Assembly: GCA_017410375.1 (NCBI GenBank)
Contig: JAFQQW010000049.1
Coordinates: 1-41,163, forward strand
Direction: 5' to 3'
DNA length: 41,163 bases
Source: Clostridia bacterium
Lineage (GTDB): Bacteria; Bacillota; Clostridia; RGIG6154
In this document: piece by piece, positions 7,431 through 14,563 of the stretch
How positions within the stretch are numbered: position 1 is the first letter of the stretch
How the letters are laid out: each line of letters begins with the position of its first letter
Program-made: the position numbers and the translations under genes
Notes under the pieces: generated by a model
Told to the model about the DNA's origin: nothing
Seen by the model: the letters and a program-made list of their open reading frames with translations, nothing else
Databases searched by the model: none

Positions 7431-8504
7431 TTAAAACTGTTTCGGCAACGGATTTTCTGCGTGTGCGGTTTCAATAACCTGAATAATCTTTGCTGCCATT
7501 TCGGGGGTTACGGTAAGGGGTGTGCCCTCTGTTAAATTCTTGTACATCATTTCATAGAATGCGCGTACAGCTTCATTGAATGCAGAGCCTGTAAAATCGC
7601 CTTCCTCTGTATGGGTTATCAGTTCTTCCTTACAGAATGTAGGCATACCCTCATCATCGCTGATTGCATCTGCAACGGGCTGACGTTCGGGATTTTCGCC
7701 GGGAACGATGTATTTCATTTCATATTTAGCAGTGTTTGCCTTGTATGTACCCAAAGTACCCTGCAGTTTAACATTGTAATCATTAAAAGCATCCATGGAA
7801 GAGATTTCCAAGTCTACAACGGGCTTGCCGGGCGCGGTTAAAATGAGCTTTGCATAGTCATCTGCGTCACCTGCAGTAAGACCGGTGGAGCAAAGCTTTG
7901 TATATTCAACGCGTGCGTCATCTGAAAGGTCTAAAAAGCCCAAAGCCATGCCAACGGGGTGCGGACCTGTGTTGTAAAGGGAGCCTGCAACTCTGTGCTG
8001 TAAGGTCTGCCAGTCCCAACGACGGGATAAGCCGTTGTAACGGATGGAAGCCTGCTTCACTTCACCGATGATACCGCTGTGAATCACTTCAACAGCTTTT
8101 AAGTAGTGGGGCGCAAAGAAAGTCTGCTGGAAAACCGCTAAGGTTACATTGTTTTCTTTTGCGATGTTAATCAGGTCATTACATTCGTAGTAGGTTCTTG
8201 CAAAGGGCTTTTCTACAACTACATTAAAGCCGTGCTGTAACAAATCCTTTGTTACACTGTAATGGTCATCCGAATAGGATGCGTTGGTAACTAAGTCGAT
8301 ATCGGTTCTGCCAAACAGTTCCTTGTAGTCGGAGAACACTTCACAACCGGGATACTCTCCTTTTGCGCGTTCACGACGTTCATCAATGGGGTCAACAACA
8401 GCAACCACATCAAACCAGATGTTGGCTTCGTCTTTCATGAATCTGCCGTGAATGTTTCTGCCGCTTCGGCCCTGACCGATAATGGCAAGTCTTAATTTTT
8501 TCAT
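7431..8504 (-). CDS. Gfo/Idh/MocA-family oxidoreductase
   Basis: A 357-residue NAD(P)-dependent sugar oxidoreductase. The N-terminal Rossmann fold has IIGQGRSGRNIHG (residues 8-20) and the catalytic-lysine motif VVEKPFA (96-102, EKP at 98-100). The C-terminal half is the alpha/beta sheet domain with an H-P dipeptide in NTGPHPVGM, the usual substrate region. The start at 8504 is preferred because TAAAGGAGTG lies just before it; a longer frame starting at 8582 would add a hydrophobic tail across the divergent promoter region. It is the first gene of the operon with a second oxidoreductase and an epimerase, opposite an AraC regulator. The substrate is not readable. Confidence 0.9.
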   Translation of the reverse strand: MKKLRLAIIGQGRSGRNIHGRFMKDEANIWFDVVAVVDPIDERRERAKGEYPGCEVFSDYKELFGRTDIDLVTNASYSDDHYSVTKDLLQHGFNVVVEKPFARTYYECNDLINIAKENNVTLAVFQQTFFAPHYLKAVEVIHSGIIGEVKQASIRYNGLSRRWDWQTLQHRVAGSLYNTGPHPVGMALGFLDLSDDARVEYTKLCSTGLTAGDADDYAKLILTAPGKPVVDLEISSMDAFNDYNVKLQGTLGTYKANTAKYEMKYIVPGENPERQPVADAISDDEGMPTFCKEELITHTEEGDFTGSAFNEAVRAFYEMMYKNLTEGTPLTVTPEMAAKIIQVIETAHAENPLPKQF

Positions 8505-8553
8505 ATTACTCACTCCTTTAGCTTTAGTGTACAACGAAAGATATAAAATGTAA

Positions 8554-8586
8554 ATTGCAAAAAACATTAAAAAACATTGCAAAAAA
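8554..8586. promoter_or_regulatory. Candidate AraC operator: two direct repeats 22 bases apart
   Basis: The sequence ATTGCAAAAAA occurs at 8554-8564 and again at 8576-8586, a phase of 22 bases (about two helical turns), in the gap between the divergent AraC gene and the Gfo operon. AraC-type regulators typically bind direct repeats with this spacing. The second copy overlaps the -35 box of the AraC gene promoter. The Gfo operon has no convincing -35 box here, which fits activator dependence. Inference. Confidence 0.45.
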
Positions 8587-8605
8587 TGTAATTTCGTGAT
8601 AAGAT
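8577..8605 (+). promoter_or_regulatory. Promoter of the AraC regulator gene
   Basis: TTGCAA (8577-8582) and TAAGAT (8600-8605) are separated by 17 bases, 21 bases before the start codon. Confidence 0.6.
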
Positions 8606-8626
8606 AGTAAAAAAGGGGATGGGAAA

Positions 8627-9460
8627 ATGGAAAAACATGCCTATTGCAAGTATGCGGACGAGCAAATTCTATTTAAATATGAAAAAACGGAAAACTGTGC
8701 AGGGGAGCAGTTTAATGCCCATTCCCATGCGGTTTTTGAGTTTTTGCTGATTTTGCAGGGGGATGTGCAGTATACGGTGCGGGGCAAGGAATACCGTTTA
8801 CAAAAAAACGATTTTGTGATTACAAGAGCCTCTGAAATGCATCGCATCAATCCCGTAAAGCATTCGACTTATGAGCGGTATAACGTATTGTTTGACGAAA
8901 AGAGATTGCCTTTTGATATTCTGGAAAAACTGCCTGCCGATACCGATGTGGTGCATCTGCATCATGCAGGTGCGGTTTTATCGGTGTTTGAGAAAATGCG
9001 GGACTGTGCAGAAAATGCCGACGAGGATTTGCAAAAGCTGATGCTTATGGGGCTGATGCAGGAATTGGTGGCAACCGTTTTGCTGGCAACCCGTCAGGAG
9101 CATAAAAAGGTCAGCCGAACGCCTGCAAATAACCCGGCATACGAGGCGGTGCGGTATATTGAAAACCATTTTGAAACGATAAAGGATATTGACGAGATTG
9201 CAAATGCCCTGTATATTACCAAAAGCCATTTGCATCATCTGTTTATCAGGCACATGGGCATCAGTCCAAAAAAATACATTGTGTCCCGCAGACTTTCTGT
9301 GGCAGAAAAGGAGATTTATGAGGGGGCAAAACCTACGGAAATTTACGAAAAATACGGTTTTTCGGATTATTCTGCTTTTTACCGTGCCTATAAAAAACAA
9401 TTCGGCAAAAGCCCTGCCGACAAAACCGCCCTCTATTTCGGGGCAGAAGAATTATATTAA
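8627..9460 (+). CDS. AraC-family transcriptional regulator
   Basis: A 277-residue regulator with an N-terminal cupin domain (AHSHAVFEFLLILQGDVQY, then a K-N-D-F-V-I-T-R-A-x-E-M-H strand) and a C-terminal AraC DNA-binding region. The first helix-turn-helix is IDEIANALYITKSHLHHLFI; the second is PTEIYEKYGFSDYSAFYRAY. It is transcribed divergently from the Gfo/Gfo/epimerase operon and is the natural candidate to control it in response to a sugar or its oxidised derivative. It ends at a shared terminator (9469-9493). AGGGG precedes the ATG at a workable distance. Confidence 0.9.
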   Translation: MEKHAYCKYADEQILFKYEKTENCAGEQFNAHSHAVFEFLLILQGDVQYTVRGKEYRLQKNDFVITRASEMHRINPVKHSTYERYNVLFDEKRLPFDILEKLPADTDVVHLHHAGAVLSVFEKMRDCAENADEDLQKLMLMGLMQELVATVLLATRQEHKKVSRTPANNPAYEAVRYIENHFETIKDIDEIANALYITKSHLHHLFIRHMGISPKKYIVSRRLSVAEKEIYEGAKPTEIYEKYGFSDYSAFYRAYKKQFGKSPADKTALYFGAEELY

Positions 9461-9468
9461 AAAACAAA

Positions 9469-9493
9469 AACACCAAGGTGTTTCCTTGGCGTT
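9469..9493. terminator. Bidirectional terminator between AraC and nuclease genes
   Basis: A 10-bp stem (9469-9478 with 9484-9493, one G-T pair) has a T run on the plus strand and an A run upstream that gives T on the minus strand. It serves two converging genes. Confidence 0.8.
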
Positions 9494-9499
9494 TTTTGC

Positions 9500-10759
9500 T
9501 TAGTATGCACATTTCTGACAGGGAGTGAGTCCTGCGTTTACAGCATCATCCAATGTGATTTCATAGCTGTTTGAACCGCCACAGTTTGCGTCTGTATGGT
9601 ATCGTTTTCCTGTGGGCGTTCTGTAAATTTTGTTTAAAATATCAGCATCGCTTGATGTCAGGTCTTCAACAAGGTTGTTTTCTCCTGTCTCATAATTGAT
9701 GAAAATGCCGGGTTGAACATTGTAACAGTACACGCAGAACGAAATGCCTGCTCCGCAGTCCTCGATGGAGTAAGCCTCTATTAAAACACCATCTGCGACC
9801 AAATTATTTTCACCGAATATTGGTGTAACACGATACATAACACGGTTATCGGTTTCCTCTACGTAGTCGTCGACCATATTTTCAAAGGGTAACATACCAT
9901 TTATATTTAAATATCGTGTACCTGTAATCAGATTCTGTGCATTTTCGTTTTCCCCGGATAACTGATAACCGATTAAGTGGCAACGATTGTATATATAACC
10001 GCCTTCTACAATATCATATTTTTTGTTGTTCCATCCTGTAGGGGTTACGGATGAGAGGGATTCCCTTTCAGTGGTTGGCATGATATCTTCGCTTATGGAA
10101 GCCATACTTACATTGCATCTGCCTAATGCATCTGGGGTATTGTAATATTCAAAAGGTGCGTTTATGATTTCGTAATCTTCGAAAAAAGGTATGTTATTGT
10201 TTATGGTTACATATGCTTGCCCGAAATAGGCAGGCAATGTCTTTCTTAACGCATCGCTCTCTTCTGTACTAAAAGAATTTCTCACAATATATACTTGTTG
10301 CTCCGTGTCGTTCCATGCTACACCAAGATTGAAACTTTCTGCAATAAATCGGATAGGTAACATGGTACGTCCGTTGATGATTTGCGGTGCAACATCCAAA
10401 GTGTATTCGCGATCATTTAGAAAAGCTTTTGTACGGTCGATTTGTAATTTTAAGGTGTTGTTTTCCATTTTTAAAGTGACAGTCTGAGTCAGTTCGTCCC
10501 AAAAAACTTGACCGTTAAATGCTTCTATGATTGCTCGTATGGGAACAAGAGTTCGCCCGTTGCTTATGATAGGTGTTGTGTTTTGTCCGTGGTCGATATC
10601 CGCTTCCTTACCATTTATTTCCATAATGGAATTGTTAATTTGCATGTTTAACACAATATCAGGCAAATAACTTTTCGCTAATATAAATGAGTTAAATGAC
10701 AAACATAAAATAACTGTAAGCCAAAATACATTTAGTTTAAAAATGAGCAATTTCTTCAT
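9500..10759 (-). CDS. Secreted stalk-domain / EndA-type DNA/RNA non-specific endonuclease fusion
   Basis: A 419-residue protein in four parts. Residues 1-29 are a signal peptide or anchor. Residues about 45-160 are two copper-amine-oxidase-N (stalk) repeats with R-T-L-V-P-I-R-A-I-I-E-A and R-T-M-L-P-I-R-F-I-A-E-S. Residues about 200-350 are a His-Asn nuclease domain of the DNA-entry nuclease (EndA) type, with YNRCHLIGY (catalytic His261) and NLITGTRYLN (276-285). Residues 385-419 carry H388, C393, C414 and C417, arranged like a small zinc site. The predicted role is cell-surface degradation of DNA or RNA. The usual R-G-H motif is R-C-H here. It is divergent from an XRE regulator. Confidence 0.85.
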   Translation of the reverse strand: MKKLLIFKLNVFWLTVILCLSFNSFILAKSYLPDIVLNMQINNSIMEINGKEADIDHGQNTTPIISNGRTLVPIRAIIEAFNGQVFWDELTQTVTLKMENNTLKLQIDRTKAFLNDREYTLDVAPQIINGRTMLPIRFIAESFNLGVAWNDTEQQVYIVRNSFSTEESDALRKTLPAYFGQAYVTINNNIPFFEDYEIINAPFEYYNTPDALGRCNVSMASISEDIMPTTERESLSSVTPTGWNNKKYDIVEGGYIYNRCHLIGYQLSGENENAQNLITGTRYLNINGMLPFENMVDDYVEETDNRVMYRVTPIFGENNLVADGVLIEAYSIEDCGAGISFCVYCYNVQPGIFINYETGENNLVEDLTSSDADILNKIYRTPTGKRYHTDANCGGSNSYEITLDDAVNAGLTPCQKCAY

Positions 10760-10794
10760 AGCATATCTCCTCTATTACACTTTATTCAACTCAA

Positions 10795-10823
10795 ATTCTA
10801 ACACATAAGTATTCAATTGTCAA
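10795..10823 (-). promoter_or_regulatory. Strong sigma-A promoter of the nuclease gene
   Basis: On the minus strand a perfect TTGACA (10823-10818) and TAGAAT (10800-10795) are separated by 17 bases. The palindrome at 10800-10833 covers the interval from the -10 edge to beyond the -35 box. Confidence 0.85.
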
Positions 10824-10833
10824 CATATGTGTT
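10800..10833. promoter_or_regulatory. 34-bp palindromic operator candidate
   Basis: The arms AACACATA (10800-10807) and TATGTGTT (10826-10833) are perfect inverted repeats. The centre CAATTG (10814-10819) shares the same axis, and 13 of 17 base pairs are symmetric overall. It covers the nuclease promoter and abuts the likely promoter of the XRE gene, so the XRE protein is the obvious candidate to bind it. Confidence 0.6.
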
Positions 10834-10861
10834 CAACACAGTGCGAAAAATGAAATATACT
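10832..10861 (+). promoter_or_regulatory. Weak promoter candidate for the XRE regulator gene
   Basis: TATACT (10856-10861) is a good -10 box. The -35 match, TTCAAC at 10832-10837 with an 18-base spacer, is poor. It begins at the right edge of the palindrome. Confidence 0.45.
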
Positions 10862-10878
10862 ATTCTTGAGGTGAGAAT

Positions 10879-11112
10879 ATGTATATAGCGACATTAAGTT
10901 CCGTCAAAGTAGGTGAAACGGTAGTGTTTTTCAGAAAGAAAAAAGGTGTTTCGCAAGAGGTGTTGAGCGGACTGGCAGATATAGGAAGAAGTCACTTAAG
11001 CGCAATCGAAAGAGGTGAACGGAAACCTACCTTGGAAACATTGTACAGAATTTGCAATGCTTTGGATATTAAAATGAGCACTTTCGTTTTAAAATTAGAA
11101 GAAATATTGTAA
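10879..11112 (+). CDS. XRE/Cro-C1-type helix-turn-helix regulator
   Basis: A 77-residue single-domain DNA-binding protein. The helix-turn-helix is clear: SQEVLSGLADIGRSHLSAIE followed by RGERKPTLETLYRICNALDI (residues 25-64), the standard XRE/SinR-like pattern. No sensor or dimerisation domain is attached. GAGGTGAG precedes the ATG. It is divergent from the secreted nuclease gene, and a 34-bp palindrome in the shared gap suggests it represses the nuclease gene and perhaps itself. Its leader is very short, so translation starts close to the RNA 5-prime end. Confidence 0.9.
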   Translation: MYIATLSSVKVGETVVFFRKKKGVSQEVLSGLADIGRSHLSAIERGERKPTLETLYRICNALDIKMSTFVLKLEEIL

Positions 11113-11114
11113 AA

Positions 11115-11143
11115 AAAGGTCACGGCAATCTGCCGTGACCTTT
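11115..11143. terminator. Bidirectional terminator
   Basis: A perfect 13-bp stem (11115-11127 with 11131-11143), a three-base loop and A/T runs on both sides, between the converging XRE and flavin-reductase genes. Confidence 0.85.
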
Positions 11144-11151
11144 AAATTATT

Positions 11152-11745
11152 TTATTTCTTTTTCGGACGTTTTTTAGGTGGTGTTTTCTTTTTGCGGACC
11201 GAAAAGCCGAAGTCACCGAGGCGTTTGCCGAGCTCAAAATAGTCGCCGTGGGCATAGGCAATGAGGTTTGCTTTTTCTAAAGCGAGTCTGCCGTTTGGGT
11301 CTAAGAGCTTTTCGTCTGCATTGACTGCCGTAATGTCTGCTAAAAACATGTGGTGGGTGCCAAGCTCGATGCAGTCAAACACCTTACATTCCAAAGAAAG
11401 CGGACTTTGTTCAAGCTGCGGTGCAGAGACGGTGCTGCAAGGCATTGCGGTAAGTCCCGTTACCTTGAATTTATCGGTATCCTTTCCGCTTTTTACACCG
11501 CAGAAGTCTACTGCTTTTACCAGTTCACGGGTGGGCAGATTGATGACAAATTCTCCCGAATTTTTGATTAAGTCATAGGAATATCGTTCGGGACGAACCG
11601 AAATATAGGTTTTGGGCGGTTGGGTATTGATGATGCCTGTCCAGGCGACGGTTAAAACATTTGGGTTTTCAACCGTTCCGCAACTGATTAGTGCAGGGGG
11701 GACAGGGGCTAAAAGCGCGCCGCCTTTCCATTGAACTTTTGCCAT
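11152..11745 (-). CDS. Flavin reductase family protein with basic tail
   Basis: A 197-residue split-barrel flavin reductase-like protein. Family strands are visible: PNVLTVAWTGIINTQPPKTYISVRP and FVINLPTRELVKAVDFCGV, with the C-G-V/x-S-G-K-D-x-D-K-F pattern that follows. The last 15 residues are nearly all Lys, Pro and Arg, an added basic tail. It lies 19 bases after murC on the same strand and is probably cotranscribed. Start supported by AAGGAGAG. It is a diverged relative of the protein at 4804-5313. Whether it is an enzyme or an FMN-binding redox protein cannot be told. Confidence 0.85.
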   Translation of the reverse strand: MAKVQWKGGALLAPVPPALISCGTVENPNVLTVAWTGIINTQPPKTYISVRPERYSYDLIKNSGEFVINLPTRELVKAVDFCGVKSGKDTDKFKVTGLTAMPCSTVSAPQLEQSPLSLECKVFDCIELGTHHMFLADITAVNADEKLLDPNGRLALEKANLIAYAHGDYFELGKRLGDFGFSVRKKKTPPKKRPKKK

Positions 11746-11764
11746 ATAACTCTCCTTAAAGGAT

Positions 11765-13141
11765 TTAGTCTTTCATTAAATCCAAAACTTTGAATACGTC
11801 ACCTGCACCGATGGTTACAAACAGCTTATCATCTGATGCGATGGATTTTAAATAATCCGCGATTTCGGGGAAGGTTTTGATGTACTTGGTGTTCTTGCCC
11901 CGTTTTTCAAGCAAAGCGGTAAGGTCGGTGGGCTTTACAAGTCCCGTGTCCTTTTCACGCGCTGCATAAATGTCGGTTACAATGATTTCGTCTGCCAAAT
12001 CAAAGCATTCGGAAAATTCCTTGAGCAATGCGTGGGTGCGTGTATAGGTGTGGGACTGGAAAATTGCCACGATTTTTCTGCCCTCAAAATTGTTTGCCGA
12101 TTCCATGGTGGCACGGATTTCGGTGGGGTGGTGGGCATAGTCGTCAATCAAAAGCGCACCGTTGTATTCGCCTTTTCTTTCAAAGCGTCTGCCCGTACCG
12201 CCAAAGCGGTTAAGGCTTTTGGCAAGGCTTTCAAAGGAAACACCGTTTTCCAGGGCGTAAAGGGCAACCGAAAGGCTGTTTAAAATGTTGTGCTTGCCGG
12301 GTACCGAAAGGGAAATTTCGCCCATCTCTTTGCCCTCTTTCACAAGGGTGTAGGAAGCGCAGTTTTCGCTGTTAAAGGTAATGTCCTTGGCATACACCGT
12401 GTTGGTTTTATCATAGCCGAAGGTTTTAACGGGTGCTTTGATGTTTTCAACGGCTTTTAAAGCCTCGGGATCTGTGCCGTTTACAATGACACAGCCGTTT
12501 TCGGGTACCAAATCACAGAACTTGTGAAATGCCGAAATGATGTGATCCATTCCCGTAAAATAATCTAAATGGTCTTCGTCCACATTTAAGATAATGGCGG
12601 TGGTGGGGTGGAATTCCAAAAAGCTTTCCACATATTCGCAGGCTTCAGCCACAAAGCAGTCGCTCTGTCCGATACGCAAATTTCCGCCCAATTCCTTTAC
12701 ATTACCGCCAACCATTACGGTGGGGTCAAGCCCTGCATCATGCATCACAATGCCTGCCATGGACGAGGTGGTGGTTTTGCCGTGGGTGCCTGCGATGCAG
12801 CAGACATTCTGATAGCTTAACATCAGTTCACCCAGAAAAGTGCTTCGCTCTGCCATGGGAATGTTTAAATTTTCCGCTTCTACGCGTTCGGGATTGTCTT
12901 TTGCGATTGCCGCGGTGTATACTACAAGGTCAGCACCATGTACGTTTTCGGGCTTATGGGCATAGGTCATGGTAACGCCTGCCGCTTCAAGCTTTTGGGT
13001 AAGGGGTGTACAATTTGCATCAGAGCCGGAAACCTCAAATCCTTTATTCCGCATCACAAGGGCAAGTGCGGACATGTTTACACCGCCTGCGCCAATGAAA
13101 TGAATATGTTTTTTATTTTCGTAAAGCAAAGGTTTTTGCAC
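11765..13141 (-). CDS. murC: UDP-N-acetylmuramate--L-alanine ligase
   Basis: MurC adds L-alanine to UDP-MurNAc, the first amino acid step of the peptidoglycan stem, in the cytoplasm with ATP. The N-terminal UDP-binding Rossmann domain has HFIGAGGVNMSALALVM. The central Mur ligase domain has the ATP loop GTHGKTTTSS, then the C-terminal domain with DDYAHHPTE. Length (about 460) is normal. The frame can start at ATG 13150, but AAAGG touches that codon; the GTG at 13141 lies 8-9 bases after the site and is preferred, a difference of three residues. Divergent from hom, with its own promoter. Confidence 0.95.
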   Translation of the reverse strand: MQKPLLYENKKHIHFIGAGGVNMSALALVMRNKGFEVSGSDANCTPLTQKLEAAGVTMTYAHKPENVHGADLVVYTAAIAKDNPERVEAENLNIPMAERSTFLGELMLSYQNVCCIAGTHGKTTTSSMAGIVMHDAGLDPTVMVGGNVKELGGNLRIGQSDCFVAEACEYVESFLEFHPTTAIILNVDEDHLDYFTGMDHIISAFHKFCDLVPENGCVIVNGTDPEALKAVENIKAPVKTFGYDKTNTVYAKDITFNSENCASYTLVKEGKEMGEISLSVPGKHNILNSLSVALYALENGVSFESLAKSLNRFGGTGRRFERKGEYNGALLIDDYAHHPTEIRATMESANNFEGRKIVAIFQSHTYTRTHALLKEFSECFDLADEIIVTDIYAAREKDTGLVKPTDLTALLEKRGKNTKYIKTFPEIADYLKSIASDDKLFVTIGAGDVFKVLDLMKD

Positions 13142-13185
13142 AATTTTCATCCTTTCCGATATGTAAAAATAACAACTCTTTATAT

Positions 13186-13214
13186 ACTATACCAAAAATT
13201 TTCATATTTTTCAA
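13186..13214 (-). promoter_or_regulatory. Promoter of murC
   Basis: On the minus strand TTGAAA (13214-13209) and TATAGT (13191-13186) have a 17-base spacer. Confidence 0.75.
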
Positions 13215-13243
13215 GAAAATATGCAATTTTTGTGAAAAAATTC

Positions 13244-13272
13244 TTGCTTTTTTCCGCGGTTAGTTATATAAT
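13244..13272 (+). promoter_or_regulatory. Promoter of hom-lysC
   Basis: TTGCTT (13244-13249), a 17-base spacer and a perfect TATAAT (13267-13272). It lies about 60 bases before the hom start and back to back with the murC promoter. Confidence 0.75.
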
Positions 13273-13331
13273 AATAGAATCAGAAATATATGCAATTAGA
13301 CAAACGGATGCAAGAAACGGAGGAGATTTGC

Positions 13332-14546
13332 ATGATTAACGTGGCAATCTTAGGCTTTGGCGTGGTTGGCTCCGGCGTAATGGAAATTATTTCCGAGCGG
13401 GCGGACGAGCTTGTGGGCAAAACCGGCGAAAAGCTGAATGTGAAATATATTCTGGATATCCGGGATTTCAGCGCCCATCCCATGGCTGAAAAATTCACCA
13501 AGAGCTTTGATGTGATTTTAGACGATCCGGAGGTTTCTGTGGTGGCTGAGGTCATTGGTGGCTTAGATCCTGCATATACTTATACGAAAAAGGCTCTGGA
13601 GGCAGGAAAAAATGTGGTAACCTCCAACAAAGAATTGGTGGCACGAAAAGGCGCAGAGCTTTTGCGTATCGCAAAGGAAAACGGTGTGAGCTATCTGTTT
13701 GAGGCAAGCGTTGGCGGCGGTATTCCGATTATCCGTCCCTTAAACCAGTGCTTAGCGGCAAACCGCATTACCGAAATGATGGGTATTTTAAACGGTACCA
13801 CCAACTATATCTTAACCTCGATGATCCGCAAAGGCAACAGCTTTGAAGAAGCACTTGCCAAGGCACAGGAGTTAGGGTATGCAGAGCGTAATCCCGAAGC
13901 GGATGTGGAGGGGATTGATGCCTGCCGTAAGGTGTCTATCTTAGCTTCCCTGGTAACAGGCAAAACGGTGGATTCGGAAAAAATACATACCGAGGGTATT
14001 ACCAAAATCACCTTGCAGGATGTAAAGTGTGCAGAAACCTTAGGCTTTGTGATTAAGCTGATTGGCTACATTCAGGTTTGCGGTGAACAGGTGTTTACCC
14101 GCGTGTCTCCGCTTTTGATTGAAAAGACCAGTCCTCTTGCAGGGATTGAAGATGTATTTAACGGCGTTCTGGTTGTGGGCGACTCCACCGGTGAAGTGAT
14201 GTTTTACGGTAAAGGCGCAGGTAAGCGTCCTACAGCAAGTGCTGTGGTTGCCGATATCATTGATATTGCCCAGAACAACCCCACAGGCAAGTTCATGTGG
14301 CAGGATACCGAGGACAAAAACTTTATGGTGCCTCTTTCGGAAAGCAATTCTCACTTCTTCCTGCGTGTGCAGAATGTAAAAGAAGAGCTTCTGGAAAAGG
14401 TATTCGGCAAAATTGTTGCCATTTCCAATACGGATGACAACGAAATTGCATTTATCACCTGCGAAATGAACGAAAAGGAATTTGAAGAGAAGAAAGATAT
14501 CCTGGGTTATGGAAACGTGATTTCCTGTATCCGGGTACACAGATAA
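13332..14546 (+). CDS. hom: Homoserine dehydrogenase
   Basis: A 404-residue enzyme that reduces aspartate semialdehyde to homoserine with NAD(P)H, leading to threonine and methionine. The N-terminal nucleotide fold has ILGFGVVGSGVM. The catalytic domain includes NGTTNYIL and AEADVEG-like motifs (GYAERNPEADVEGIDACRK), which carry the conserved substrate acid and lysine. The last about 80 residues form an ACT domain, so end-product control is expected. The start at 13332 follows GGAGGAG by seven bases; a longer frame from 13290 lacks a site. lysC follows after 17 bases. Confidence 0.95.
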   Translation: MINVAILGFGVVGSGVMEIISERADELVGKTGEKLNVKYILDIRDFSAHPMAEKFTKSFDVILDDPEVSVVAEVIGGLDPAYTYTKKALEAGKNVVTSNKELVARKGAELLRIAKENGVSYLFEASVGGGIPIIRPLNQCLAANRITEMMGILNGTTNYILTSMIRKGNSFEEALAKAQELGYAERNPEADVEGIDACRKVSILASLVTGKTVDSEKIHTEGITKITLQDVKCAETLGFVIKLIGYIQVCGEQVFTRVSPLLIEKTSPLAGIEDVFNGVLVVGDSTGEVMFYGKGAGKRPTASAVVADIIDIAQNNPTGKFMWQDTEDKNFMVPLSESNSHFFLRVQNVKEELLEKVFGKIVAISNTDDNEIAFITCEMNEKEFEEKKDILGYGNVISCIRVHR

Positions 14547-14563
14547 TTGTAGGAGGTCAGAAT

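Noticed and set aside
8505-8582. Longer N-terminus for the first Gfo gene
   Set aside because: It would translate the divergent promoter/operator region into a hydrophobic stretch, while a strong AAAGGAG lies just before the ATG at 8504.
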